64,000 bases of DNA from assembly GCF_000317225.1 (NCBI RefSeq), contig NZ_AJLL01000022.1, forward strand, positions 1 to 64,000. Reading direction: 5' to 3'. Position numbers and translations under genes: made by a program. Position 1 is the stretch's first letter, and every line of letters begins with the position of its first letter. The stretch comes from Fischerella thermalis PCC 7521 (GTDB lineage: Bacteria; Cyanobacteriota; Cyanobacteriia; Cyanobacteriales; Nostocaceae). Shown here piece after piece: positions 35,797 through 44,071 of this stretch. The notes under the pieces are model-generated. The model was not told the DNA's origin and searched no databases. It saw only the letters and a list, made by a program, of their open reading frames with translations.

Positions 35797-37608
35797 GTGA
35801 CAACAACATCAAAACCTCCTAGAGTATCTAACAAGCGTAGGAATTCAGCCCATCCTTTACATCGCTTGCTAGACTATGGAAGCCAATATCGCCAACAAAT
35901 TTGGCAAGCAACAACATTTTCTATCATCAATACGATTTTAGACTTAGCGCCACCATGGTTGATTGGGACTGCGGTAGATATTCTCGTAAAGCAGCAAGAT
36001 TCTGTACTTGGCAAGTTGGGAATTCAAGATATATTTTGGCAATTTTTGTTCCTGTCATTTCTGACTGTCATTATTTGGATATTCGAGTCACTTTCTCAGT
36101 ACGCCTATGATCGACTTTGGCGGAATTTAGCACAAAATATTCAGCATCGTTTACGCTTAGATGCCTACAATCATGTACAAGAATTAGATTCAGCTTACTT
36201 TGAAGAAAGCAGCACAGGCGGTTTGATGTCAATTTTGAATGATGATATCAACCAACTAGAAGACTTTTTGAATTTTGGAGCGCATGAAATTATCAGCATT
36301 AGCACATCAATCATCATTTTAATTGGTGGTGCTTTCTTGATTTTGCCTCCCTTCATTAGCCTAGCAGCAATGTTACCAATGCCATTTATTGTTTGGGGTT
36401 CCTTTAATTATCAAAAGCGTCTGGAAGATCGTTATGCTGAGGTACGAGAAAAGGTAAGTTTTCTCAACTCACGACTAGCAAATAATCTCACTGGTATTAA
36501 CACAATTAAGAGTTTCACTGCTGAAGAATATGAAAGTGCTAGATTGGCAGGAGAAAGTGAAGCATATAGAAGAAGTAATATCAAAGCAATTAAACTTTCT
36601 GCTGCATATATTCCTTTAATCAGAATGCTAGTTTTATTAGGGTTCACAGCCTTACTATTTTGGGGAGGTATGGCAACATATGCTGGTGTGATATCTATTG
36701 GTAACTACAGTGTTTTACTAGTTTTAGTACAGAGATTATTGTGGCCCTTAGTAGAACTAGGAGAAATCTTTGACAAATATCAAAGATCAATGGCTTCTAC
36801 CAATCGTGTCATGGATTTATTAGATACTCCCATAAATATTATTAGGGGAGATATATCTTTACCAATTGATAAAGTACGTGGTGAAATTGAGTTCAAGGAA
36901 GTCACTTTTGCCTATAAAAATAGAGAACCAGTCATTAAAAAACTATCCTTACATATTCCAGCAGGAAAAACGATTGCCATTGTTGGTTCTACAGGTTCCG
37001 GAAAAAGTACTTTAGTTAAATTAATATTGCGATTTTATGACATTTCTTCTGGAACTATTACTATTGATGGAATTGATATTCAACAATTAAATTTACGTGA
37101 CTTGCGTCGTAGTATCGGCTTGGTAAGTCAGGATGTATTCTTATTTCATGGAACCGTTGCAGAAAATATCGCCTACGGAACTTTTGACGCTACCCATGAA
37201 CAAATAATTGCAGCTGCAAAAATCACCGAAGCTCATGATTTTATTATGCAACTCCCTCAAGGTTATGAGACAATAGTTGGAGAACGAGGTCAAAAATTAT
37301 CTGGAGGACAACGCCAAAGAATTGCTATAGCCCGGGCTGTTTTAAAAAATCCCCCTGTATTAATTTTAGATGAAGCTACATCTGCGGTGGATAACGAAAC
37401 GGAAGCTGCCATTCAGCGTTCTTTGGAACGGATCACTTTGAACAGGACGACGATCGCGATCGCCCATCGTCTTTCTACTATCCGTAATGCTGATTGCATT
37501 TATGTGATGGAATATGGGCAATTTATAGAGTCAGGAACTCATGAAGAATTGTTGGATAAGAATGGGGTTTATGCTAGTTTGTGGCGAGTGCAGTCGGGTG
37601 TGAGTTAA
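35797..37608 (+). CDS. ABC exporter with fused membrane and ATPase domains
   Basis: This 603-residue half-transporter has an ABC_membrane domain with about six helices (residues 40-330) and a nucleotide-binding domain (about 360-595). Walker A is GSTGSGKST near residue 397, the signature is LSGGQRQRI near 500, Walker B is VLILDEATSA near 523, and the switch histidine is in AIAHRLSTI near 554. It should work as a homodimer or heterodimer exporting a lipid, peptide or drug; the substrate is not indicated. The GTG at 35797 is the only start that keeps the full N-terminus. The preceding ATPase remnant is unrelated to it. Confidence 0.9.
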   Translation: MTTTSKPPRVSNKRRNSAHPLHRLLDYGSQYRQQIWQATTFSIINTILDLAPPWLIGTAVDILVKQQDSVLGKLGIQDIFWQFLFLSFLTVIIWIFESLSQYAYDRLWRNLAQNIQHRLRLDAYNHVQELDSAYFEESSTGGLMSILNDDINQLEDFLNFGAHEIISISTSIIILIGGAFLILPPFISLAAMLPMPFIVWGSFNYQKRLEDRYAEVREKVSFLNSRLANNLTGINTIKSFTAEEYESARLAGESEAYRRSNIKAIKLSAAYIPLIRMLVLLGFTALLFWGGMATYAGVISIGNYSVLLVLVQRLLWPLVELGEIFDKYQRSMASTNRVMDLLDTPINIIRGDISLPIDKVRGEIEFKEVTFAYKNREPVIKKLSLHIPAGKTIAIVGSTGSGKSTLVKLILRFYDISSGTITIDGIDIQQLNLRDLRRSIGLVSQDVFLFHGTVAENIAYGTFDATHEQIIAAAKITEAHDFIMQLPQGYETIVGERGQKLSGGQRQRIAIARAVLKNPPVLILDEATSAVDNETEAAIQRSLERITLNRTTIAIAHRLSTIRNADCIYVMEYGQFIESGTHEELLDKNGVYASLWRVQSGVS

Positions 37609-37706
37609 CAGTCAATAATGATTGAATCCCAGCAATAAATGTGAATTAGGGAAAATATCTAGCCAGGAATAAATTAACCAAAATAGTAAGAGTGATTGGA
37701 TAATTA

Positions 37707-37959
37707 GGCGTTGCTGAATCAAAATATGAATCAAGCGATCGCAATAATTCAGAGGAGTAAGGGGCATCTTGAGTGTGACTGAACCATACTTAAGATAATA
37801 TTTCTAAACATGCGCGCTTGGTTTGTTGCAAGTAACCTTTTGGAAGCATCAATAAACTGACGACCACATTTCACACAAATGTAATCTTGTTTACCTCTTT
37901 GTTTTCCGTTTTTGCGAATGTGGGTTGATGCACACCTTGGACATTCCATAGCGATCCCA
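37707..37959 (-). mobile_element. Decayed IS1-family-like element with InsA N-terminal fragment
   Basis: On the minus strand 37949-37749 encodes a 66-residue frame beginning MECPRCASTHIRKNGKQRG and YICVKCGRQFI. This is the zinc-ribbon N-terminus typical of the InsA protein of IS1-type elements. The DDE transposase part is missing. One end, GGCGTTGCTGAATC at 37707-37720, is an intact terminal repeat shared with the MITEs at 38078 and 47952. The other terminal repeat has been lost where the element meets a dehydrogenase fragment at about 37960. The copy is inactive. Confidence 0.7.
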
Positions 37960-38076
37960 CTAATTCATATTTCTATGAACTTCATCATCACTGACTTCTT
38001 CTATTGCACCCACAGTTGCACATCCGGCATGGTTGACAAGTACATCAATGCGTCCAAACTTGGCGATCGCCTTTTT
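37960..38076 (-). pseudogene. Fragment of a short-chain dehydrogenase/reductase gene
   Basis: The minus strand reads AIAKFGRIDVLVNHAGCATV and GAIEEVSDDEVHRNMN before a stop. This is the middle of a classical SDR, in which the fourth strand motif NNAG appears here as NHAG. The upstream part (Rossmann glycine motif) ends at the MITE boundary at 38077, and the downstream part (active-site YxxxK) is replaced by the IS1-like fragment. The gene is broken on both sides. Confidence 0.75.
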
Positions 38077-38077
38077 C

Positions 38078-38235
38078 GGCGTTGCTGAATCAAGATATGA
38101 ATTTACAATTCACGGGTATGACCAGACGTAGACCAGACGTTGTAGAGACGTAGCATTGCTACGTCTCTACAACGATTTGGTATCGAACTACAAAAATGTA
38201 TGCACACATAATTCATGACCAAATTCAGCAACGCC
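38078..38235. mobile_element. MITE with IS1-like ends, short form (158 bp)
   Basis: GGCGTTGCTGAAT at the left is exactly complementary to ATTCAGCAACGCC at the right. The inner sides also match the copy at 47952 (ATATGAATTTACAATT and AATTCATGACC). The core is a 16-bp perfect hairpin at 38139-38173 (GTTGTAGAGACGTAGC with its complement, loop ATT). The element encodes nothing. Flanking bases do not show an exact target duplication, perhaps because the neighbourhood is rearranged. Confidence 0.8.
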
Positions 38236-38238
38236 CCT

Positions 38239-38349
38239 AATCATGCGTGGGAAATAGTGTTGGGGTACGACCAAGAAAAAATCATGAGCGATCGCGCTGC
38301 TAAAGCTGTTGTACAAGCCATAAGTCAAGCAGAGGAAACTGCTCGTTAA
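38239..38349 (+). pseudogene. Unidentified C-terminal gene fragment
   Basis: Immediately right of the MITE, a frame without a start reads AWEIVLGYDQEKIMSDRAAK and VVQAISQAEETAR to a stop. The codon use and amphipathic helix look like real protein sequence, and the frame appears to have been cut at the MITE. I do not recognise the family. Confidence 0.35.
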
Positions 38350-38696
38350 CTTTACCTTTGCAAAACTTTAATACTTTCAATCTAATTACTGCAAGTAGGT
38401 AAAGCATATGCCTTACCTACAACTACCCTATTGCACATACTCTCATACACCAATGCAAGACATAATTTTTTTGTCCAGAAGAATCTAACTTCTACTCTAA
38501 TTGCTTAGAAAATTTTGCTCTCATAAATTGTAAAAAATCTGAATGTATTGTTGAATTTGGCTTTCAATTGGCGCACGTTTAATTTCTCCCTCACAATAAC
38601 CTCTTCCCTAAGCATGAATCGCCATTGCTTTTCTTCCCAGAGTAGAACGCGAAAGAAGAGCAAAAGAATAATCTTTTTTCCTCTTTCTTTTTGCCC
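38350..38696. other. Intergenic region left of the antenna cluster
   Basis: This AT-rich stretch has a pyrimidine-rich run near 38670-38695 and no credible gene. Confidence 0.4.
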
Positions 38697-39062
38697 TTAG
38701 GGCCTTTGCGGTTTTTTATTTACACAGTTTGTAGAATTGTCCCTACTTGGGAAGAAGCCCGAAGTTTGATTTTGGTGCATCGATAAGGTGTGCGAGATGG
38801 TCAACCCTCTGAGGGTGTCAGTTACTATCTGATTTGACTCAAAGTCACGACAGCCAATAGCATCTTCTGTACAAGCCATGATTGGATTGACTGTGCATTT
38901 TAGGCGATGATCATTGGTGAAATAAGCACAACCACTACAAGGTACTTGATGTAGTTTCTTAACATGCTTAATTCCTTTCTTCATGGAAATCAAGATACTA
39001 CAGAAACCCGAAATCAAAATTGTCCAAGCACATAAACCAAAAAACAACTTACTCAGCAGCAT
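38697..39062 (-). CDS. Small membrane-anchored cysteine-motif protein
   Basis: This 121-residue protein has one N-terminal membrane segment (LFFGLCAWTILISGFCSIL, residues 6-24). A cysteine-bearing segment follows: VPCSGCAYFTNDHRLKC near residue 41, then CTEDAIGCRDF near 63. The CxxC plus two further cysteines could bind a metal or Fe-S cluster. I recall similar HVKKLHQxPCxxCAYF proteins in cyanobacteria, without a known role. The C-terminal 45 residues look unrelated and low in conservation. It lies 199 bases downstream of the antenna paralogue on the same strand, which hints at but does not prove coexpression. Confidence 0.55.
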   Translation of the reverse strand: MLLSKLFFGLCAWTILISGFCSILISMKKGIKHVKKLHQVPCSGCAYFTNDHRLKCTVNPIMACTEDAIGCRDFESNQIVTDTLRGLTISHTLSMHQNQTSGFFPSRDNSTNCVNKKPQRP

Positions 39063-39261
39063 AAATCATCCTCTAAATTTCCCAAAAAATAGCCCGCAGC
39101 TAACAGCTGTAAAGCGCAGGCATGAATCTTATTGAGCTAGTGTTGGTGTCAAAATCCGAGAATTGAGAAAATAAAAATTATGAGTTTTTAGTTCTTAATT
39201 AACACCTCAAACTGAGCAAATATTTGTGTAAATTCAATTCGTTATTCTTGTTTGCTAATTC

Positions 39262-40224
39262 CTAATTCAATTGACGGTAACGCCAATAATGCCAGAAATA
39301 ACCTGCAAGTGCTAATATTCCCAAAAAACACTGAATTGTTGCTAGAACATCACGCTCATCACCGTAAAACTCTTTAGGATAAACAGTTTCGTTATATCCA
39401 ACAAATACAGCAGATATAAAACCCATCAAAGCTAAACCTAGCAAACTATAAGACAGAATTTCCTCACCATTGTCTATTGGTAAAAATTTTCTTACCCAAG
39501 TAAATGGTGGTACAAGAATATGCCACACACCACCAAATATTAAAATTAAACCAATCCAAATATGACCACCTACAACGTCTTCTAAGTTATCAACACTTGC
39601 CATTCCCAATAAAGTCCAATTACCATCTTTTAGTCCCACCAAATAACTAAATATTTTGACTGGGTCTAAATTCGGGTTACTAATCAAACGCACATCTCCT
39701 AAATGGGTATCATAAACTCCTCCAAAAAACATGGCTTTTAGAACTAATAAGAATGCACCAAAACCCAAAACAATCAGGTGATGTCCTAAGATTAAACCCA
39801 GTTTTTGCGAGTCATTCCACTCATAGTGAAATTTGGCAACTTGTCCGCCGCTACTGTATAAAATTTGTGGGCCGCGAAAAACATGAAACAAACCACCTGC
39901 CCCCAAGACAGCAGATGCAATCAAATGTAAAATGCCAATCACAAAATAAGGATAAGTATTGATGACTTCACCCCCAGCACCTACGCCCCATCCTAAAGTT
40001 GCTAAGTGGGGTAACAAAGTCATTCTCTGCTCATACATTGGTATGTCGGGAACAAAGCGCGTTACTTCTGAGATGGTAATTGCTCCTGCCCAAAACATAA
40101 TTAAACCTGCATGAGCCACATGAGCTCCTAATAGCTGACCAGACAAATCTATTAAACGAGCATTGCCAATTAACCAAGATGAGTTTGTATTAGCTGCAAA
40201 GGTTTTATCAGTCGATATTGCCAC
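39262..40224 (-). CDS. Chlorophyll-binding antenna protein of the IsiA/Pcb (CP43-like) family
   Basis: This 320-residue thylakoid protein is a paralogue of IsiA at 40533. It has six membrane helices and shared blocks such as [70 protein letters not shown] and [14 protein letters not shown] (each read in part). The conserved histidines in these helices are chlorophyll ligands in CP43. It lacks the C-terminal [14 protein letters not shown] stretch of IsiA and ends in a shorter helix. Such isiA-like tandem genes occur in several filamentous cyanobacteria. It probably forms an accessory antenna, most likely around photosystem I. Confidence 0.88.
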   Translation of the reverse strand: MAISTDKTFAANTNSSWLIGNARLIDLSGQLLGAHVAHAGLIMFWAGAITISEVTRFVPDIPMYEQRMTLLPHLATLGWGVGAGGEVINTYPYFVIGILHLIASAVLGAGGLFHVFRGPQILYSSGGQVAKFHYEWNDSQKLGLILGHHLIVLGFGAFLLVLKAMFFGGVYDTHLGDVRLISNPNLDPVKIFSYLVGLKDGNWTLLGMASVDNLEDVVGGHIWIGLILIFGGVWHILVPPFTWVRKFLPIDNGEEILSYSLLGLALMGFISAVFVGYNETVYPKEFYGDERDVLATIQCFLGILALAGYFWHYWRYRQLN

Positions 40225-40414
40225 TGTTCAACACCTTTTGAATATGGATTTTACAAGTTTTAATTTGAGATCTCATACCCAAAAAAAACAGGTATAGCCC
40301 CTTTGGGGTGGGAGAAAGAAACGCCCGTTGTCCATTCCCTGTTCTCTTCTAAAGTCATATCTTGCACCTATTTTTTTGAGCGCCAAGAAATAAATTTCAA
40401 GAGCTTTTAGCCGA

Positions 40415-40495
40415 AGTCTACTAAAGTAGACTCATCTTATTGCTCAGTCATCTTCAGATGACTTTTGCTATTAGCCTAGAACTTTAGTTCTAGGC
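40415..40495. repeat. Three consecutive perfect hairpins between the two antenna genes
   Basis: AGTCTACT/AGTAGACT (40415-40432), AGTCATCT/AGATGACT (40446-40463) and GCCTAGAACT/AGTTCTAGGC (40474-40495) each have a 2-base loop. They are spaced about 30 bases apart in the 308-base gap. On the minus strand they lie just past the isiA stop, so they may modulate readthrough from isiA into its paralogue. Confidence 0.75.
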
Positions 40496-40532
40496 GTACT
40501 TAGAATTAAGATGCAAGATATGTGTACAAGCT

Positions 40533-41567
40533 TTACGAGCTTGTTTCAATTGCACTCAATGCTCTTTCAACTCGTTTGAAGTCAAAACCAATAGCTCGTA
40601 GTGCGTGCCACAAGTGACCTTGCAGGAAAAAGAAAGCTAGGAAGAAATGAGTGTTTGCTAACCATGCTCTGGAAGTGTAATTTCCATAAGGTAACTGAAT
40701 AGTGTCAGCAAAATAGGGACAAACACCAAACTTGATCTCTAACGCAGAGCCGTAAAATTCCACAGGATAAGCTAGGGTGTTAACTGCACAAAAGTAAGCT
40801 GCAACAAAACCTGCTAAGGCAATACCACCCAAAGAATAAGAAAGAATTGCTTCACCAGAGAAAATGAGTAGTTTCTTAGCCCAAGGTAGAGGCTTGACAA
40901 GAATGTGCCAAACGCCGCCAGCAATCAAAAGTAAGCCAACGTAGATATGTCCACCAACTACGTCTTCTAGATTGTCGACACTAGCAAAGTGAGTTTGATA
41001 GCCAAAGATGACGAATGGGTTGAGAGTAGGTTCAGTAACTACCCGGACATCATGAATTGTGGTGTCATACAGTCCACCCCAGAACATGGCTTTTGCTACT
41101 AACAGCAAAGCGCCAGCACCTAAGAAAAGTAGATGATGTCCCAAAATAAAGCCAAGTTTATTGGGGTCATCCCATTCAAAATGAAATTTACGCGCACGAC
41201 CTGTTGCATCTTTTAGGTTCTCAGGACCCTTAAGAGTATGAAAAATCGCACCTGCACCCAAAACTGCTGATGAAATGATATGCAAGGCTCCAATGACAAA
41301 ATAGGGATAAGTATCGACAACTTGACCACCTGCTCCCACACCAAAACCTAAGGTAGCTAAGTGAGGCAATAATATTAGTCCTTGCTCACCCATTGGTATA
41401 TCTGGTTGATAGCGTGAAAGTTCAAACCAGGTAAAAGCCCCCGCCCAGAGAGTTGTTAAGGCTGCTTGTGCAACGTGAGCGCCAATAAATAAGCCAGAAA
41501 GATTGGCAAAACGAGCGTTACCTGCCCACCAATCATATTTGACTTTGGGATTATCGTAAGTTTGCAT
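40533..41567 (-). CDS. isiA: Iron-stress chlorophyll-binding protein IsiA (CP43')
   Basis: IsiA binds chlorophyll a with six transmembrane helices. Under iron limitation or high light it forms rings around photosystem I or stands free as a quencher. The 344-residue length is normal. Sequence blocks include [15 protein letters not shown] (near residue 11), [53 protein letters not shown] and the C-terminal [18 protein letters not shown], which the shorter paralogue lacks. Expression is usually controlled by Fur and by the antisense RNA IsrR. No clear Fur box could be picked out upstream, but a 12-bp hairpin lies 67 bases before the start. No isiB flavodoxin gene follows. Confidence 0.94.
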   Translation of the reverse strand: MQTYDNPKVKYDWWAGNARFANLSGLFIGAHVAQAALTTLWAGAFTWFELSRYQPDIPMGEQGLILLPHLATLGFGVGAGGQVVDTYPYFVIGALHIISSAVLGAGAIFHTLKGPENLKDATGRARKFHFEWDDPNKLGFILGHHLLFLGAGALLLVAKAMFWGGLYDTTIHDVRVVTEPTLNPFVIFGYQTHFASVDNLEDVVGGHIYVGLLLIAGGVWHILVKPLPWAKKLLIFSGEAILSYSLGGIALAGFVAAYFCAVNTLAYPVEFYGSALEIKFGVCPYFADTIQLPYGNYTSRAWLANTHFFLAFFFLQGHLWHALRAIGFDFKRVERALSAIETSS

Positions 41568-41633
41568 TGCCTAGCTGTTTACTCCTTATTGCTAGTAATA
41601 ATCAAAAACTATTTGCCCTAGTCTAAGGAAACA

Positions 41634-41661
41634 CTTGCTTGTAAAGGTATTTACAAGCAAG
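41634..41661 (-). promoter_or_regulatory. Perfect 12-bp inverted repeat upstream of isiA
   Basis: CTTGCTTGTAAA (41634-41645) pairs with TTTACAAGCAAG (41650-41661) across GGTA. It lies 67-94 bases upstream of the isiA start codon, in the likely promoter or 5' leader, with a partial third copy TACTTGTTTGCTTGG just beyond. It could be an operator or an mRNA leader hairpin. The rest of the gap to 42048 shows nothing that I can assign. Confidence 0.55.
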
Positions 41662-42048
41662 CTATTTACTTGTTTGCTTGGACGTTGAGAGGAAAGAAAC
41701 ACAATTGAACCGTGGAAGATTCTGCCTAACTATACAAAAACAAACTCAATCCATAAGCAGATTTTGCAAATGGAATTGTACCCTGCTGAATCTGTTGAGC
41801 GTAATGAGCAACAGTCCATGATTTAGAATTAAGTTTATTGAGAATTAGTATTAACAAGCAAGAGTATTTACAAAATGTAATAATTACCAGATTACTGAAA
41901 GTCCAAAATCTATATCTTTTCAAATAGGTGAAAACGTCTGTCCTGGGAACGTTTGCTTGATTTATCTGAGATATTGCACTGTAGAGCGATCTTAAAGAGA
42001 TAGATTAATATTAGAAGTAAAATTTACTCTGCATAATTATGCTACCAA

Positions 42049-42171
42049 GTCCGGCTAATTACTTACGATATGATTCTGATGCAGTTGGGCATTGGGAATT
42101 GATTTTTCCCATTACCCATTATTAATTACCAATTACCGGCTTTCACAGATATGATAAGTCTTCAAACGCAC
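42049..42171. repeat. Interspersed element, copy A, with imperfect terminal repeats
   Basis: The 123-base element starts GTCCGGCTAATTACTTACG and ends GATAAGTCTTCAAACGCAC. A second copy lies at 60494-60614. The ends are imperfect inverted repeats of each other (about 16 of 23 positions in copy B), and the middle contains TTACCCATTA-type filler. No coding capacity. Confidence 0.75.
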
Positions 42172-42190
42172 AACTATAGTGAACAACAAG

Positions 42191-42308
42191 ATCCCCGACT
42201 TCTTAAAGAAGTCGGGGATATGGCTCTCTCATTTTCACTTTTGCAGATAGGATTGCTGTAGATAAACAACTAAACTCGATTTAGTGGGGGGATTCAGATC
42301 CCCACTAA
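42191..42308. terminator. Two strong hairpins downstream of the DUF3386 gene
   Basis: ATCCCCGACTTC with GAAGTCGGGGAT (42191-42219), and TTAGTGGGG with CCCCACTAA (42281-42308). The second is 55 bases past the DUF3386 stop on its strand and may end that transcript. The first resembles a palindrome widespread in filamentous cyanobacterial genomes. Confidence 0.55.
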
Positions 42309-42363
42309 TTGCCTTCTAACTCCTGTTTTATTCAATTATCTTAGATGCAGTCGATGAAACGAC

Positions 42364-43020
42364 TTAAGCAGCAACAGGTTCCAACAATTGGATGTTAGAA
42401 AAGATAAACTCTTGAACAGAGGGTTGGTTCTTGGTATCGGTGCTGATAAAACGGCGATTCAGAATAAAGTAATTACCAACCTTTTCGTATTGATCTTCAA
42501 ATTCACTCCTACCACCTTTTTGTTCGCCTGTTTGTGGGTCATGGTATACAGAGTCGTAAGTGTGAGAGAGGTAGCCTTCTCCAGTGTCATGCACGCTAAA
42601 GGTGTTAATTGTGACAACAACACCGTGGATATGACGATGAACAAGGCTGACTATGTTATTGCGGACTTTGTATTTATCGCCTGCGGACTTACCACCAACG
42701 ATAATTTCAACAGCGCCTGTCTCATCGGTATCACCGTAGCTAAAAGTATTGGCTCCGTGGGTTTCTTCAAAGCTACGACGGATACGATGAACAGCTATTT
42801 CCCAAGCTTGATGATTAATCGCCTGCTTGGCTTGTTCATCTTCTACTTCAAACACTTCTGCTTTGAGATTGGCGTTAACTCGAATTTTGCCTGTAAATAC
42901 CTGCTCATCTTGTTTGTAGGTTATATCTGCGGTGTATCCAGGGAAATTATGATCCCAAGTGTAACGGTTCTCGTAGGCAGCGCGGAAGAGTTCTTGAGCA
43001 GATACTTGTGTTGCAGTCAT
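42364..43020 (-). CDS. DUF3386 family protein
   Basis: This 218-residue protein matches the DUF3386 family found in cyanobacteria; its function is unknown. It begins MTATQVSAQELFRAAYENRYTW and is predicted to be mostly beta strands (PGYTADITYKQDEQVFTGKI, shown in part, and GYLSHTYDSVYHDP), with no signal peptide or membrane helix. It is divergent from the GAF-LuxR regulator gene across 107 bases, so that regulator may control it. In several cyanobacteria this family is annotated near photosynthesis genes, which fits the neighbouring antenna cluster but proves nothing. Confidence 0.78.
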   Translation of the reverse strand: MTATQVSAQELFRAAYENRYTWDHNFPGYTADITYKQDEQVFTGKIRVNANLKAEVFEVEDEQAKQAINHQAWEIAVHRIRRSFEETHGANTFSYGDTDETGAVEIIVGGKSAGDKYKVRNNIVSLVHRHIHGVVVTINTFSVHDTGEGYLSHTYDSVYHDPQTGEQKGGRSEFEDQYEKVGNYFILNRRFISTDTKNQPSVQEFIFSNIQLLEPVAA

Positions 43021-43127
43021 TGGTTTCTCGTATATTTGTTAGTTTATGTTAGTTTTTTAGCTTTGCTAGTATTAGCTAGCATAGAAGTAATTCTAAAGCC
43101 CGCCTAGTCCCCAAGTGGGTACACTCT

Positions 43128-43799
43128 ATGGTTAGTTCTCTCCACAGTCTCTTTGATGCGATCGCCAAAGCTAATAACGAACAAGAACTACGACTCGCTG
43201 TGACGAACACAGTCGGGGAGCATTTTCGTGTGGAACGTTGGGGTCTATATCTCTGTGATGACCTATCTACAGCAGAAAACGTTGAGGTACAAAAGATTCC
43301 GGAAGTCTGTTTAGAAGGAAATCCGGTTGGACGTTATGTGGTTGAACGTCATGCACCCGCCCATGAAGAACTTATTTTAGCCCCTGGAGACTGGCAAGAT
43401 ATTTGCCCACGCCACGATCACGCCCACGTCATGAGTGGACCGATTGTTTGTGATGGTCGTCTGGTAGGAACGCTCAACCTCGCCCGCGCTGAGGGTCATC
43501 CTCCTTTTGACGCCAACGATTTAGCTGATTTGAGTGCTTTGTGTTTACATTTGTCAGCCAAGCTTGCAACATTGAGGGCGAAACCAAAAACCTTCAATTC
43601 CCCCTTAGTTGGTCGCCTGACACCACGAGAGTTAGAAATTGCTGAGTTGGTAGCCCAGGGGTTAACCAATGGGGAAATTGGGGAAAAGCTTTTTATTACC
43701 CAAAATTCGGTGAAGCAAGCGTTGAAAAGAATGTTTCGCAAGCTGGGTGTTTCCGCAAGGGCGGAAATGGTGGCGAAGTTGCAGGATGTGATTTTATAG
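43128..43799 (+). CDS. GAF-domain LuxR-type transcriptional regulator
   Basis: This 223-residue regulator has an N-terminal GAF-like sensor (about residues 1-148, with FRVERWGLYLCDDL and VMSGPIVCDGRLVGTLNLAR) and a C-terminal LuxR/NarL helix-turn-helix (about 158-220: LTPRELEIAELVAQGLTNGE, then KQALKRMFRKLGVSARAEM). The GAF domain has no clear bilin or Fe-S cysteine motif. The ligand is unknown. It is divergent from the DUF3386 gene and close to isiA, so a role in stress or light response is a reasonable guess. No receiver domain is present, so it is not a classical response regulator. Confidence 0.85.
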   Translation: MVSSLHSLFDAIAKANNEQELRLAVTNTVGEHFRVERWGLYLCDDLSTAENVEVQKIPEVCLEGNPVGRYVVERHAPAHEELILAPGDWQDICPRHDHAHVMSGPIVCDGRLVGTLNLARAEGHPPFDANDLADLSALCLHLSAKLATLRAKPKTFNSPLVGRLTPRELEIAELVAQGLTNGEIGEKLFITQNSVKQALKRMFRKLGVSARAEMVAKLQDVIL

Positions 43800-43977
43800 T
43801 AATTATCCCGGTGATAAGAAATCACATTCTTACACCAAGACGTGATCGCTATTATTTCTGTATTTTTTGTGTTAAAAAATTACGCTTCTTGATCCAGTAC
43901 TACCCACATTCCGCAGGTAAGTGAAGAGATTGATGGTTGACTTTCTGTGAGATATGCCATACAAAGTATAATCTTTT

Positions 43978-44008
43978 TTTAACCTCTAAGTATGATTTTC
44001 CTTAATCT
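43978..44008 (+). promoter_or_regulatory. Possible degenerate Pho box
   Basis: TTTAACCT (43978-43985) and CTTAATCT (44001-44008) resemble the CTTAACCT half-sites of cyanobacterial Pho boxes. They lie 64 bases before the phosphatase-like gene. The middle repeat expected 11 bases after the first is not recognisable, so this is tentative. Confidence 0.3.
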
Positions 44009-44071
44009 GTATCATGTTTTCTAGTTTCTAGAGATATTTCACCAAAAGTATTTACTGAATTTAGAGGTTGT

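Noticed and set aside
41726-41923. 65-codon minus-strand frame upstream of isiA
   Set aside because: It has a hydrophobic stretch and lies on the isiA strand, but no ribosome site or known relative is apparent, and it sits in the likely isiA promoter region.
42388-43107. 239-codon plus-strand frame opposite the DUF3386 gene
   Set aside because: It is an antisense shadow of DUF3386; its cysteine- and phenylalanine-rich composition is not protein-like.
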